From: Gymnodinialimonas sp. 57CJ19
GTDB lineage: Bacteria; Pseudomonadota; Alphaproteobacteria; Rhodobacterales; Rhodobacteraceae
Length of the DNA: 64,000 nucleotides
Assembly (NCBI RefSeq): GCF_038396845.1
Contig: NZ_CP151587.1
Coordinates: 3,136,001-3,200,000 of the forward strand
Reading direction: 5' to 3'
The notes beneath the pieces are model-generated. The model saw only the letters and a program-made list of their open reading frames with translations. It was not told the origin of the DNA and did not search any database. The translations under genes and the position numbers were made by a program. This document shows, piece by piece, positions 1 to 9,410 of the stretch (the stretch's first letter is position 1; every line of letters starts with the position of its first letter).

Positions 1-584
1 TCATGGGTAACGAAAACGACAGTGCGCTGATCTTGCTGCCAAATGCGTAGCAGCTCTTCCTGCATGTATCGCCGTGTTTGATGGTCCAAAGCGCCAAAGG
101 GTTCATCCATCAGCATGATCGGTGTCGAGATCACCAGCGCGCGGGCAAGGCCGACCCGTTGCTGCATGCCACCCGATAGCTCTTTTGGGTATTTGTTTTC
201 AAATCCCTTCAGGCCGACCAATTCGATCCCGGCCATGGCCTTTTCCATTCGTCCCGCCTTCTCAACGCCGCGCATTTCCAATCCGAATGCCACGTTCTGC
301 AAGACAGTGGCCCAAGGCATCAGGGCAAAGCTTTGGAATACGATCGCACAATCTTGGTTGGGGCCGGACACCGCACGCCCATTGACGGTGATTTTCCCCT
401 GAGATGGTGTCACCAGCCCGCCAATCGCGCGCATTAGAGTGGTCTTGCCGCAGCCCGATGGGCCAAGAAGGGTCACGAATTCATTCTTCTCGACCTCCAA
501 GTTCACCTCTGACAAAGCCAAGGTCTGTTCCCGCCCCGGCGCGCCATAACGGTGCGTCACAGATGCTACGTTGATCATTCCCAT
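1..584 (-). CDS. ABC transporter ATP-binding protein (nitrate/sulfonate/taurine type), C-terminus cut by window edge
   Basis: The first about 194 residues of a cytoplasmic ATPase that powers a binding-protein-dependent importer. Visible motifs are Walker A (GPSGCGKTT), the Q-loop (VFQSFAL), the signature LSGGMQQR, Walker B (IMLMDEP) and the switch histidine at the window edge (VFVTH). The pattern matches the SsuB/TauB/NrtD family. The ATG at 584 lies 4 bases after the permease stop, so the two are translationally linked. The three genes (binding protein, permease, ATPase) form one minus-strand operon. The substrate cannot be read from sequence. The remaining roughly 50-70 residues lie to the left of the window. 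Confidence 0.93.
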   Translation of the reverse strand, partial: MGMINVASVTHRYGAPGREQTLALSEVNLEVEKNEFVTLLGPSGCGKTTLMRAIGGLVTPSQGKITVNGRAVSGPNQDCAIVFQSFALMPWATVLQNVAFGLEMRGVEKAGRMEKAMAGIELVGLKGFENKYPKELSGGMQQRVGLARALVISTPIMLMDEPFGALDHQTRRYMQEELLRIWQQDQRTVVFVTH

Positions 585-588
585 GTCG

Positions 589-1416
589 TCACTTCCACCT
601 AATCAAATGGCGTTCGAGCGCCTGCATTAAAATTGCCAAGGCCACAGCTTCGATGACCACAAGGATCGTTGTCGCGTAGAGCAGCGCCGCCTCGAAATCT
701 CCTCGGTAGTCGAGCAGGAGCGCCCCAATACCGACTGGCAGCATGATCAATTCGACAATCACCATCCCGGCAAAGGCCCGCCCCAATCCGATGCGTAGCC
801 CCGCGAAAACCGCTGGAATGGCACCGGGGATCAAGATGCGGAACCAGACCTGGCGTTCACTCGCCCCCAAACTGCGCGCCATCTCGACCAGTGACTTATC
901 GACCATGCGGGCACCCGCCCGGACGTTGGTGGTGATGAACACCCACGAAAACAGGACGATAATCACGACCTTGGGCGCGAGCCCAAAGCCGAGGGCAACC
1001 AGAACGATAGGTATCAGCGGCGAAATCGGAAGTGCCAAGGCGAGCGCTGTGATGGGGCTAAGCGCCCGATCCACGGTCTTCCATCGGGCCATCATCAGCC
1101 CCAAGGGGACGGATATGGCTATGGCAATCGCGTATCCCATTATGAGGGGGATATTGCTCACCCACAGGGCCGGCCAAATCTCTCCTGTAAGAAACATCGT
1201 CTCGTACAGGGCGGCGAGGGTTTCCGTGAATGTCGGGATCAGGATCGAGTCCGCCGCCTTTGCCGAAACTTCCCACAAAAGCGCAAAGACGATGAAAGCA
1301 ACCACTCGGCTGACAATCGTCCCCCCCAAGCCAAGCCTGCCGCGCAACTCCAGAACCGAAACTTGGCGTGGGGTTGAAGCCTGAGCTTCAACCCCAGTCG
1401 GTGCAGATATCACCAC
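589..1416 (-). CDS. ABC transporter permease (BPD_transp_1, SsuC/TauC-like)
   Basis: A 275-residue inner-membrane permease with about six hydrophobic segments. The cytoplasmic EAA loop that docks the ATPase is visible (EMARSLGASERQ followed by ILIPGAIP). Length and motif fit the nitrate/sulfonate/taurine permease family. It sits between the binding-protein gene (9-base gap) and the ATPase gene (4-base gap). The first roughly 30 residues are polar and may be a cytoplasmic tail. Confidence 0.92.
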   Translation of the reverse strand: MVISAPTGVEAQASTPRQVSVLELRGRLGLGGTIVSRVVAFIVFALLWEVSAKAADSILIPTFTETLAALYETMFLTGEIWPALWVSNIPLIMGYAIAIAISVPLGLMMARWKTVDRALSPITALALALPISPLIPIVLVALGFGLAPKVVIIVLFSWVFITTNVRAGARMVDKSLVEMARSLGASERQVWFRILIPGAIPAVFAGLRIGLGRAFAGMVIVELIMLPVGIGALLLDYRGDFEAALLYATTILVVIEAVALAILMQALERHLIRWK

Positions 1417-1425
1417 GAGGTTCTC

Positions 1426-2391
1426 CTAGTTCGACGAGAACGAGAAGTCCGCAACGTCGGCAGCAGATAGCGCTCCGGCGTCGATCCGGTCAGCATTCTC
1501 GTAGAAGGTAAGCGTATCGGTCACCTGTACCTCGCTAAAGGACATGTCGGTGGGGAACAGGTTGGCCTCTGCAAGCGCACCGAAAACCATTTCCATGCTC
1601 TCTTGGGTGGCACCGGCAAGGTGCGGCAGCGCGAGAGCGGCGTATGCCGCAGGGTCCTCGTAGGCGGCTGCGTACTGGTCTTGCAGTGTGGCAAGGTAGC
1701 CTTCCAACTGCGGGCGGTTCTCTTCAAGGGTGCTGGCAGTAACCACAATAGTTGAGGTCAGCAGCGTCGCTTGCGCCTCGGACAACATCGCCAGCACACG
1801 CACCCGTTCATCGTTGCCGCCGGTGACGGCCAGCCAGTCTTCCAAACGAACAATCGTGCCCGCAATCTGACCTTCCAAAAGCGCCGCCGCTCGGTTGGAC
1901 GAGCCTGAAATTACAACGAAATTGGGTGTCGCATCGGGACATGTGTCTTCGAGGTACTTGCGCAAATGCGCTGTGCTGGTGGATCCCGCGGAATGATAGG
2001 CAACCAATTCACCGTCCAGGTCCTCGCACGTGGCGATATCCGCCCCAGCCACCACCATCAGGTCAATCGAGTTGTTTGGCGCGATCATCCGCAAATCGGC
2101 CCCCGCAGCGTTCGCCGCAAAGACAGTGGCCGGCCCCATCAGCGCCACTTGGATATCGCCGTTCAGAAGCGCTTGCGTCTGAATATCGGGAGAATCGAAC
2201 TCAATCGTGCTCGTTTCCATTCCGTCTGCGGCAAAGCTCTCCATCGCCAGAATTGTTGGAACATCAGTCGGCCCTGCCCCACCGGGCAAACCAAGAGCAA
2301 ACTGCCCGGCACTTTGAGCATAGACGCCGGAAGCGCCCACGCTGAGCGTGACGAACGCCCCGAAAGTGATGTTGCGGATATTCCTTTTCAT
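1426..2391 (-). CDS. ABC transporter substrate-binding protein, NMT1/SsuA-like
   Basis: A 321-residue periplasmic solute-binding protein. Residues 1-25 form a Sec signal peptide (basic N-terminus, hydrophobic core, probable cleavage after VYA). The mature part follows the two-lobe NMT1/SsuA layout, for example the hinge-like segment QTQALLNGDIQVALMGP. It is the first gene of the importer operon, the usual position for the most highly expressed component. The rc sequence upstream of the ATG reads GGGAGGAGAACACT, a strong Shine-Dalgarno. Ligand unknown: family members bind sulfonates, nitrate, taurine or pyrimidine precursors. Confidence 0.88.
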   Translation of the reverse strand: MKRNIRNITFGAFVTLSVGASGVYAQSAGQFALGLPGGAGPTDVPTILAMESFAADGMETSTIEFDSPDIQTQALLNGDIQVALMGPATVFAANAAGADLRMIAPNNSIDLMVVAGADIATCEDLDGELVAYHSAGSTSTAHLRKYLEDTCPDATPNFVVISGSSNRAAALLEGQIAGTIVRLEDWLAVTGGNDERVRVLAMLSEAQATLLTSTIVVTASTLEENRPQLEGYLATLQDQYAAAYEDPAAYAALALPHLAGATQESMEMVFGALAEANLFPTDMSFSEVQVTDTLTFYENADRIDAGALSAADVADFSFSSN

Positions 2392-2454
2392 AGTGTTCTC
2401 CTCCCAAATCTGGCCATGGCCGAACCGATCGGCCCTCCCGGCCCACCATTTAAT

Positions 2455-2466
2455 TTAACATGTTAA
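2455..2466. promoter_or_regulatory. 12-bp perfect palindrome upstream of the ABC importer operon, candidate operator
   Basis: TTAACATGTTAA is a perfect palindrome 64-75 bases upstream of the binding-protein start, in an AT-rich patch that also has TTAATTAA nearby (2475-2482). Position and symmetry fit the operator of a dimeric repressor such as a GntR or TetR protein. No regulator gene is adjacent, so the cognate protein is unknown. Confidence 0.45.
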
Positions 2467-2483
2467 TCTTCATTTAATTAACC

Positions 2484-3118
2484 TGTCAACTATCGTCGCG
2501 CGCAGCCAGTACGATTTCAGATCATACTTAATATTCAAGCACTTATAAGAAACACTTCGATCGCCGCCCCCCATACGAGAGGTCGAAATCCGTAAGGCAC
2601 TTACATCCGCCCTTCCCTCCCCCAATAGGATTCTACGCGCGGCGCAAGTTCGACCGATACGGTTCTTAATGGGAGGTTGCTGAACGCTCGTCACCGGTCA
2701 CACCATCGCGCAATGAGCCAGAATCTAGTCAATCCATTGCGGCTTTTGATTTGTCGCAAAACGACCCCATGACCGTGCACGAGGCTTGACGGTTTGAACT
2801 TTCCGCACCGCTGCTACCTCGCGCAAACAGCTAAAATTATCCGCGCGGCGGTAGACGTAACAGGGAGGGACCGAATTCCCGCAATCCAAGCCCTGTGACC
2901 ATTCCGTTTCGCCCACTGTCGCGTCAGCTTACCCATGCGTTGCATGGCATCGCTCTGAAACATCCGGAAGCATCCTATCTTGCGTCTACGCGATGCCTCC
3001 CCGAAAAACGGCGACCCTTTCACGGGTTGCGGCTGGACGGCTTCGTTCAACGCTGCATTGGAAGACCCAATTTAGGGCCGCGATATCGGATGCGGCTGAC
3101 CATGTTCGGATTGGAAAG
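2484..3118. other. Intergenic stretch without a recognisable gene
   Basis: About 630 bases between the importer promoter and the island boundary. Open frames here are short, lack convincing ribosome binding sites and resemble no family I recognise. No RNA gene or long hairpin was seen. Confidence 0.5.
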
Positions 3119-3136
3119 TGGTGCCCCCACACGGAC
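3119..3136. repeat. attL: 18-bp direct repeat, fragment of tRNA-Thr 3' end
   Basis: Reads TGGTGCCCCCACACGGAC, identical to 12458-12475, where it encodes the CCA end, acceptor 3' strand and part of the T arm of tRNA-Thr. Here there is no tRNA body, so it is a left-over attachment half-site. Identity stops after 18 bases. Confidence 0.88.
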
Positions 3137-3194
3137 CCACACTCACCACTCAATGCATTGATTAAAAGTAGTTAATCTCACACCACAATAGGCA

Positions 3195-3219
3195 ATACCC
3201 CCAATCATACCCCCAAATG
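3195..3219. repeat. Two ATACCCCCAA repeats at the island left end, candidate integrase arm sites
   Basis: ATACCCCCAA at 3195-3204 and ATACCCCCAAATG at 3207-3219 are tandem copies of a motif that recurs at the right end (12325-12359). Short repeated arm sites inside both att ends are typical binding sites for the N-terminal domain of tyrosine integrases. They lie directly after the hsdR stop codon. Confidence 0.55.
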
Positions 3220-5580
3220 CTAATTTGAAGGCGTGTAGAGGTGCCTCTGAAATCCTACAAACGCGCCGATAACGGCGTCCATACCACCCAGCTCAGCGCC
3301 ACACTCTTTCAAAGTGCCGTACCTGATCCTTGCGAAATCAGACAACTTTGAGCGGTCCAAGTCTCCGACACCATGCACCACGTAGCTATCCAAGATATAG
3401 TCTAGGAAGGCCGCAATCTTCGGGTCGAACTGATCCTCGACCCGCCGACGGCCTACCTCAGCACGATGCTCTCTCGTTCTCATGTTTCGATCATATGCAA
3501 TGTGTGACAGCACGTCGAAGACATCGCAGTCTTCGGCACTCATTGCCTTTTGAACTTCGGCAAGGATCGTGGCGTCATAGCTTCGCTCGGCCAAACGTTC
3601 GAGCAATGCCTTGCGGGTGTCGGGATCACTCCACTGGGCAAGTAGATCATCCTCGTCTTTAAACAGCTCAGGCAACTCGCCAAACATACGCTCGATAAAC
3701 TGTCGTGAACTTATCGGCTTGCCGTCTGGCCCCCAAAAAGTCGTCGCGGCGATATTGACGATATGATCATCCGCTAGCTTGATCTGCACCATTTCAGGCT
3801 TGGGTGTCGTCGGGTCTTCACCTCCCGACGGTGTCAAAGGCTCTGGCCCATTTGGGTCTCCCCCGGGCATAGGGCCGTTGGGCTCGCTGGGCGGGGCGAC
3901 GATGATGCTAGCTGGGTCGCCATCCCACTGCGGGTCGTCGAACTTTTCGTGGGCCTTTACGAAGTCATAAACCGTGAAATACCACTTACCCTCAAACGTC
4001 CGCGTGCCCCGCCCAATGATCTGCTTGAACTCGATCATTGAATTCACGGGCCGCATGAGAACGATATTGCGCACGTTCTTGGCGTCCACCCCTGTTGAAA
4101 GCTTTTGCGAGGTAGTCAGGATCGTCGGAATGGTGCGGCTGTTTTGCTGGAACAACTCCAGAAACGCTTCGCCCCCTGCCCCGTCGTTTGCCGTCACACG
4201 GACGCAGTAATTGGCGTCTGGGGATTGCACCTCTTGATTGATCAGGTCGCGGATTAACGCGGCGTGGTTCTGGGTCGCACAGAAAACGATTGTTTTCTCT
4301 TTGAGGTTTATCTCGCTCAGGAACGTGCGCACGCGGTGCAACTCTCGCTCTCTGATCTCGATCTTATTGTTGAAATCCGCCTCGCTGAACTCCTCACCCT
4401 CTTCGACCTCCCCCGCCAGAACCTCATCCGCGCCATCAAACTGATACACGTCGCGGTCTGATCCGAATTGGCGTACTCGGAACGGGGTCAAATAACCGTC
4501 CTCGATCCCCTCGCGCAGAGAATAGGTGTAAACGGGGTCGCCGAAATAGGCGTAGGTGTCGGCGTTGTCTGTCCGCTTAGGCGTGGCCGTCAGCCCCAAC
4601 TGCACGGCAGGTTCGAAATGGTTCAGGATTTCCCGCCAAGAGCTTTCGGCATTCGCGCCGCCACGGTGACATTCATCGACAATCACAAAGTCGAAGAAAT
4701 CGCGGTCGTAATGTTCATACCCCAGCTTGCCGCCCTGATCCGTCGTCAACGTCTGGAAGATCGTAAAGAAGATCGATGCGTTTTGGGGCATCCCGCCGCG
4801 CTTGCTGATCTCGTCGGGGCTGACACGCACCCGCGCGCCATCTTCGAATGCGCCGAATGAATTATACGCCTGCGACGCCAGAATATTGCGATCCGCCAGA
4901 AACAGGATGCGCGGGCGGCGGCTCGGTTTGCCGCTCAGGTTCCATTTGGAATGAAACAGCTTCCAGCACAGTTGAAACGCGATGCCAGTTTTGCCCGTCC
5001 CTGTGGCGAGGGTCAGCAGGATACGATCCTCCCCCCGCGCGACGGCCTCTAATGCCGCTTGGATGGCGTTGTGCTGGTAATAGCGCGGCTGCCATTTGCC
5101 GCCGCCCGTTTCAAACGGCACATCGCCGAAACGATTGCGCCATTCAAGATCTTCGGCAAACGTGCGCGCCCAAAGGTCGTCGGGGGTGGGCGGGCCGCTG
5201 ATATCGCGCTCGGCCCCTGTTTTGGTGTCGATCTCGTACCATGTGCGCCCGTTGCTGGCGTAGGTGAAGCGCGTGCGCAGGCGGCGGGCGTATTCCTTGG
5301 CCTGTGCTACCCCTTCGGCGGTGTTGATCCCTGCGCGTTTGGCCTCGAGCGTGGCGAGCTTTTGGTCGCGGTAGGTCAGCACGTAATCACAAGACATCGG
5401 GTTTTCACGCTTGCCGCCCACGGCAATCCGCCCCGGTGCGATGTCTTCGCGGCTGATCAGGGAGTTTAGAACCACGTCCCAGCCCATATCGCGCAGGCGC
5501 GGATCAATACGCCGCGCGCGGGTGTCGGCCTCGCTTTCTGTGGCGATCAGATCGGGGTGAAGGGACGCATAATCAACCAT
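3220..5580 (-). CDS. hsdR: Type I restriction enzyme R subunit (EcoAI/EcoEI-like)
   Basis: A 786-residue restriction and translocation subunit of a type I R-M complex (R2M2S1) that cleaves unmodified DNA. The N-terminal PD-(D/E)xK nuclease shows D65, E79-A-K81 and the QxxxY motif Q93-Y97. A superfamily 2 helicase follows, with Walker A ATGTGKT (192-198) and DECH (302-305), then the conserved TATPKRTD and QIIGRGTRT segments. The C-terminal 200 residues match the EcoEI_R_C type. Length fits the type IB family (about 810) and not the longer EcoKI type. A Pro/Gly-rich linker near residues 570-600 separates motor and C-domain. It follows hsdS by 50 bases. All catalytic residues are intact. Confidence 0.95.
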   Translation of the reverse strand: MVDYASLHPDLIATESEADTRARRIDPRLRDMGWDVVLNSLISREDIAPGRIAVGGKRENPMSCDYVLTYRDQKLATLEAKRAGINTAEGVAQAKEYARRLRTRFTYASNGRTWYEIDTKTGAERDISGPPTPDDLWARTFAEDLEWRNRFGDVPFETGGGKWQPRYYQHNAIQAALEAVARGEDRILLTLATGTGKTGIAFQLCWKLFHSKWNLSGKPSRRPRILFLADRNILASQAYNSFGAFEDGARVRVSPDEISKRGGMPQNASIFFTIFQTLTTDQGGKLGYEHYDRDFFDFVIVDECHRGGANAESSWREILNHFEPAVQLGLTATPKRTDNADTYAYFGDPVYTYSLREGIEDGYLTPFRVRQFGSDRDVYQFDGADEVLAGEVEEGEEFSEADFNNKIEIRERELHRVRTFLSEINLKEKTIVFCATQNHAALIRDLINQEVQSPDANYCVRVTANDGAGGEAFLELFQQNSRTIPTILTTSQKLSTGVDAKNVRNIVLMRPVNSMIEFKQIIGRGTRTFEGKWYFTVYDFVKAHEKFDDPQWDGDPASIIVAPPSEPNGPMPGGDPNGPEPLTPSGGEDPTTPKPEMVQIKLADDHIVNIAATTFWGPDGKPISSRQFIERMFGELPELFKDEDDLLAQWSDPDTRKALLERLAERSYDATILAEVQKAMSAEDCDVFDVLSHIAYDRNMRTREHRAEVGRRRVEDQFDPKIAAFLDYILDSYVVHGVGDLDRSKLSDFARIRYGTLKECGAELGGMDAVIGAFVGFQRHLYTPSN

Positions 5581-5630
5581 TTGGCGAGTTTATGGGGTGG
5601 CAGAGCGGATGCAAGCCATGATTGCGCGGG

Positions 5631-6833
5631 TCATGTCAGCTCCCCCGCGAAGGCTTTTTGCAGGAGCGATTGGCGCAGGTCGTCTAGGTCGGCGAGTTTG
5701 GTGGTGTAGTGGGCTTGGAGTTCCCCAACGCCACTTTGAAGTTGATCCAATGCATCCGTTAGACTCTTTTGCGATTCGATTGACGGGACCTGTATCTCAA
5801 ATTTCTTCAAGTTCGCAGCCGATAAGTTTGGCTGTGCAGCACCGTTCGCAAAGCGCTTGATCATATCTGCGCAAACTCCGGATGCGAAATAAGCACAGAG
5901 GAACGCCGATGAGACCTTTTCTTTAGGTCGGACAATAACAATCGACGAGGCAATCGCTCCATCATCATCGACATCCACTAAACCAAATTTTCCTAGCGAC
6001 CCACGCAAGCAGAACAACACGTCGCCTCTCCGAACCTTTCCATTGCCAAGCCGATCAAAATGCTCCTTCGGAATGTAGTTCATCTTCGCCCAATCAACTC
6101 GCCCATCGTCGAGATGCCCCGCGTTAATAAAGGGGACGCCCCTTGGAACGAATGCTTTTCGACCAGGATAGTTTTCGCCTCTGTCACCATTCTCAAAGTT
6201 GCAAACTTCACCAAGCATTTTCGGTTCCGCATCAGAACACTTCGTCAGCAACTCCTGACTTTGACGCTCAAACAACTCCCGCGCGTTTTGGAGGTTGGTT
6301 TGGATATGGGTGCGGGCGCGGTCCAAGCCCTCAAACGCCGCATCCAAAACCGCAACAATCCGCTTTTGCTCTTCGAGGGGAGGGAGTGGCGCGACTACCT
6401 TCGAAACCAAGTCGATATTTAAATTGCGAACAGTCGACCCAGCGGCCAAGGCGTTGAATTGATCGAAGACCACCCGTGAACCTAGCGCATAGTAGAGGTA
6501 CCCTTGATCCACACGGGAATAATCTGGCTCTAAGACGAGCCATCCATCGTGTATGCAACCGTCAGTTCGAAGGATATACGGTCTGCCGAAACTCATCGAG
6601 TTTGAAAGCAAAAAAGACCCAGCTGTTACGAAACGTGAACGAGGTATGCCCTCCTTGATTATCTTCTGCTCAGTCTTATCAATATATCGACCTCCAACTT
6701 GGGTATCGCCGATCTTAATCCAATTGATGCCGTCCGGATCATCAGTGATGAACTTCTTGATCGGACGCGGTGATCCCCCTCGTGCAATCTTACAAATTTC
6801 ATCAAGCCGAACGTTTTCCCAGCCCGCCTTCAC
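5631..6833 (-). CDS. hsdS: Type I restriction-modification specificity subunit S
   Basis: A 400-residue subunit that recognises a bipartite DNA target and scaffolds the methyltransferase. Two target-recognition domains (about residues 5-150 and 205-345) are each followed by a conserved helix, PLPPLEEQKRIVAVLD in the first and a more diverged SIESQKSLTDALDQL in the second. The first TRD is AT-richer than its neighbours, as is common for horizontally shuffled TRDs. The start is GTG at 6833, overlapping the hsdM stop (GTGA), so translation is coupled. No second or truncated hsdS and no inverted repeats are near, so phase-variable shuffling is not indicated. Confidence 0.94.
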   Translation of the reverse strand: MKAGWENVRLDEICKIARGGSPRPIKKFITDDPDGINWIKIGDTQVGGRYIDKTEQKIIKEGIPRSRFVTAGSFLLSNSMSFGRPYILRTDGCIHDGWLVLEPDYSRVDQGYLYYALGSRVVFDQFNALAAGSTVRNLNIDLVSKVVAPLPPLEEQKRIVAVLDAAFEGLDRARTHIQTNLQNARELFERQSQELLTKCSDAEPKMLGEVCNFENGDRGENYPGRKAFVPRGVPFINAGHLDDGRVDWAKMNYIPKEHFDRLGNGKVRRGDVLFCLRGSLGKFGLVDVDDDGAIASSIVIVRPKEKVSSAFLCAYFASGVCADMIKRFANGAAQPNLSAANLKKFEIQVPSIESQKSLTDALDQLQSGVGELQAHYTTKLADLDDLRQSLLQKAFAGELT

Positions 6834-8278
6834 AGCATCCCCCGAATACTCTGCAGAATCTCGGCCGTCTCTGCGTCCCGCGCCAGCATATCCGCGATGA
6901 TCTCTTCCGGCTCCCGCAGTGGCGCTTCCTCTGGCGTGTTGGGGTTTTTGACTGACAGATCACAGGTGTCCTCGTCCAGATCATCGACGTTCACGATCCA
7001 AGCCTTGTCGCCTAAGCTGCGGGTCGCCTGCATGGCCACGAACTCTTCCAGGTCCTTGTCGTTCAGCGGGTTGGTCTTACCCATGTTGCGCCCGGGGTCG
7101 AGCTGGTAATACCAGATGTCCTTTGTCGGCTTGCCCCTCTCAAAGAACAGCACCACGGTTTTGACCCCTGCCCCAAGGAACGTGCCACCGGGGCAATCAA
7201 GGATCGTGTGCAGCGCGTTGTCCGCCAGCAGTTGACGGCGCAGCGCAATGGATGCGCCATCGGTGTTGCTCAGGAAGGTGTTCTTGATCACAATCGCCGC
7301 ACGCCCGCCGCCTTTGAGGCTTTCCATGAAATGCTGCATGAACAGATAGGCGCTTTCCGATGATTTCACCGGAAAGTTCAGCTGCAGTTGCTTGTTCTTG
7401 TTGGTGCCAAAGGGCGGGTTGGCAAGGATGATGTCGTAACGGTCTTTTTCCTCGATATCCGCGACCCGTTCAGCCAGCGTATCGGTGCGCAGGTAGTTGG
7501 GGGTCTCGACCCCGTGGAGGATCATGTTCATCAGCCCGATGACATAGGCCAGCGGCGCCTGTTCTTTACCATAAAACGTGCGCCGTTGCAGTAGTTGGCG
7601 CTGGTCCGGCGTGGTTGCCTTGCCCTTGAGGTATTCAAACGCCTCGCACAGGAAGCCCGCAGACCCAGCGGCCCCGTCGTAGATGGTTTCGCCCAATTGC
7701 GGCTGCACCACTTGGATCATGGCGCGGATCAGCGGGCGCGGCGTGTAGTATTGCCCGCCATTGCGCCCCGCGTTGCCCATGTTTTTGATGCGCGTTTCAT
7801 AAAGGTCGGAGAGTTCGGATTTCTGATCCTGGGTGCCGAAGTTCAGCTCGTCGATCTTGTCGAGCGCGTCGCGCAGCATGTAGCCATTGCCGAACTTGTT
7901 GCGCACCTCACCGAAGATCTGCCCGATCTTGGATTGGATCGAGTTGGGGTCAGTGGCGGATGAAAAGCCGCGCAGGTAGGCCATCAGGTCGTTGTTGACG
8001 AAATCCACAAGGTCTTGGCCGATCCGCATGTTGTCGAGGTCAGGTTTGCCGTCCGGCGTTTTAGGCGTGGCCCAAGCGGACCAGCGGTATTGCGGCTCAA
8101 ACAGGGGCACGAAGGGCGTGTTGTCCATCAGGGCTTCGGCTTCGCGTTCCTCTTCAAGGTCGTCGAGGTATTTAAGAAAGAGCATCCACGATGATTGCTC
8201 GGCGTAGTCCAGTTCGGAATTGCAGCCCGGCTCTTGGAACATGATATCGTCGAGGGTTTTGAAGGTTTGCTCAAACAT
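6830..8278 (-). CDS. hsdM: Type I restriction-modification DNA methyltransferase M subunit (N6-adenine)
   Basis: A 482-residue adenine-N6 methyltransferase. An N-terminal HsdM_N helical domain is followed by the GQYYTPR loop, SAM motif I DGAAGSAGF (201-209, a slight variant of DPAAGTGGF) and catalytic motif IV NPPF (287-290). I chose ATG at 8278, preceded by AAAGAG at 5-base spacing; an in-frame GTG at 8302 is possible but adds only eight poorly conserved residues. Length matches EcoAI-type M subunits. It modifies host DNA together with HsdS and supplies the core for HsdR. Confidence 0.94.
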   Translation of the reverse strand: MFEQTFKTLDDIMFQEPGCNSELDYAEQSSWMLFLKYLDDLEEEREAEALMDNTPFVPLFEPQYRWSAWATPKTPDGKPDLDNMRIGQDLVDFVNNDLMAYLRGFSSATDPNSIQSKIGQIFGEVRNKFGNGYMLRDALDKIDELNFGTQDQKSELSDLYETRIKNMGNAGRNGGQYYTPRPLIRAMIQVVQPQLGETIYDGAAGSAGFLCEAFEYLKGKATTPDQRQLLQRRTFYGKEQAPLAYVIGLMNMILHGVETPNYLRTDTLAERVADIEEKDRYDIILANPPFGTNKNKQLQLNFPVKSSESAYLFMQHFMESLKGGGRAAIVIKNTFLSNTDGASIALRRQLLADNALHTILDCPGGTFLGAGVKTVVLFFERGKPTKDIWYYQLDPGRNMGKTNPLNDKDLEEFVAMQATRSLGDKAWIVNVDDLDEDTCDLSVKNPNTPEEAPLREPEEIIADMLARDAETAEILQSIRGML

Positions 8279-8338
8279 GGATGCTCTTTCGTTTTTTAGC
8301 ACTCTGCCCGTGTTGTGAACGGTGTGAAAGTCGAAAAC

Positions 8339-9358
8339 TCATAGCGTGGGCTGCTTTAACAACTCCGCCTGCCGTTCCGTAGACACCGGGCAATATGCGC
8401 TGATCGTCGTGACGACACTGCTATGACCGATGTTCTGCGAAAATGCCTTGAAGCCTTCGCGGGTTGGGTAGGCGACATCGGCCCATTTTACCAAGGTTTT
8501 GCGGAATGCGTGGGGCGTGAACGGCGGCAAGTCTGCGCGGGTGAACGCATCCTTGATGACCGTGCGGATTGCATTTGCGTTCTTGTACGCCTCGCGGCGC
8601 AATCCGGTGACTTGAAACTCACCGTCGCGCGCCTCGATCTTTGGCGGGGGAAACAAAGGATCATCCGGACCGAACAGCGCATCGGTTTTCAGGTAGTTCA
8701 CCCAAGCCGTGAAGCAGGCCAAATAGTCAGGATCGACGGGCAGAAAATAGGTCGTGAACGTCTTGGCGTTCTTCGTCCTCACCTCACGGGCATCCTGATA
8801 TACGCAGCCGTCAAACATGTTGATATGCTTGATCCGCAGCGACGACACTGCCCCGTCCCGCGCGCCCGTCAACATAAAGAAAGCGAACATTGCTTTGTTG
8901 CGTCGCTCGATCCCAGTCGTTTCGGGCATGTACGAAAACGCATGGCGGGCCATCTCCATAGAGGGATAAGGCGTTTCGCGGGAAGCGCTTGCAACACGCG
9001 CACCCTTGGCGTCCATGTTGAAATAATCCGCATCACTATGACGGATGCGGCTCTTGTAACCGCTTTGATCCGCCAGCCAAAAGATAAAGTCTTTGTTGGC
9101 AGCCAAAACTGTGCGGATTGTCGATTTCGACAGAGGCTTTCCTGTGGCCTTGCTGATTTCATTGTTCAAACGGTCATGGAATTTCACCGCTTGTTCGATA
9201 CGGAACTTCTTAAAGTCGGTGAAATTCACACTCGCCTCGAACCGCAAAATTCCTTCGGCTGCCTTTTGCACCGTGCTGGCATCCTTGCGCTTCGCGGTCT
9301 TGAGGTACTGCAAGTAACGGCGCTTGATCCGCTCGTTCTCTTCGTTAATTTTGCGCAT
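8339..9358 (-). CDS. Tyrosine recombinase linked to the hsd operon
   Basis: About 339 residues with the tyrosine recombinase catalytic set: Arg in LTGARDGAVSSLR, HxxR in PHAFRKTL, His in NIGHSS and the nucleophile in TISAYCPVS. The N-terminal part is a helical SAM-like core-binding domain (KRRYLQYLKTAKRK onward). The start at 9358 is chosen for the GAGGAG Shine-Dalgarno just upstream; an open frame extends to 9463. It lies 60 bases before hsdM on the same strand, so co-transcription is likely. It is clearly distinct from the island integrase at 11105-12292. Possible roles are excision, element resolution or a defence-associated function; none is shown by sequence. Confidence 0.85.
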   Translation of the reverse strand: MRKINEENERIKRRYLQYLKTAKRKDASTVQKAAEGILRFEASVNFTDFKKFRIEQAVKFHDRLNNEISKATGKPLSKSTIRTVLAANKDFIFWLADQSGYKSRIRHSDADYFNMDAKGARVASASRETPYPSMEMARHAFSYMPETTGIERRNKAMFAFFMLTGARDGAVSSLRIKHINMFDGCVYQDAREVRTKNAKTFTTYFLPVDPDYLACFTAWVNYLKTDALFGPDDPLFPPPKIEARDGEFQVTGLRREAYKNANAIRTVIKDAFTRADLPPFTPHAFRKTLVKWADVAYPTREGFKAFSQNIGHSSVVTTISAYCPVSTERQAELLKQPTL

Positions 9359-9410
9359 GCTCGAACGCTCCTCTGTAAGTGTTATTTTAGACGGTGATCG
9401 TGGGTATCCA

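Noticed and set aside
5631-6833. Possible phase-variable hsdS shuffling by the nearby recombinase
   Set aside because: Only one full hsdS, no truncated second copy and no inverted repeats within or near it.
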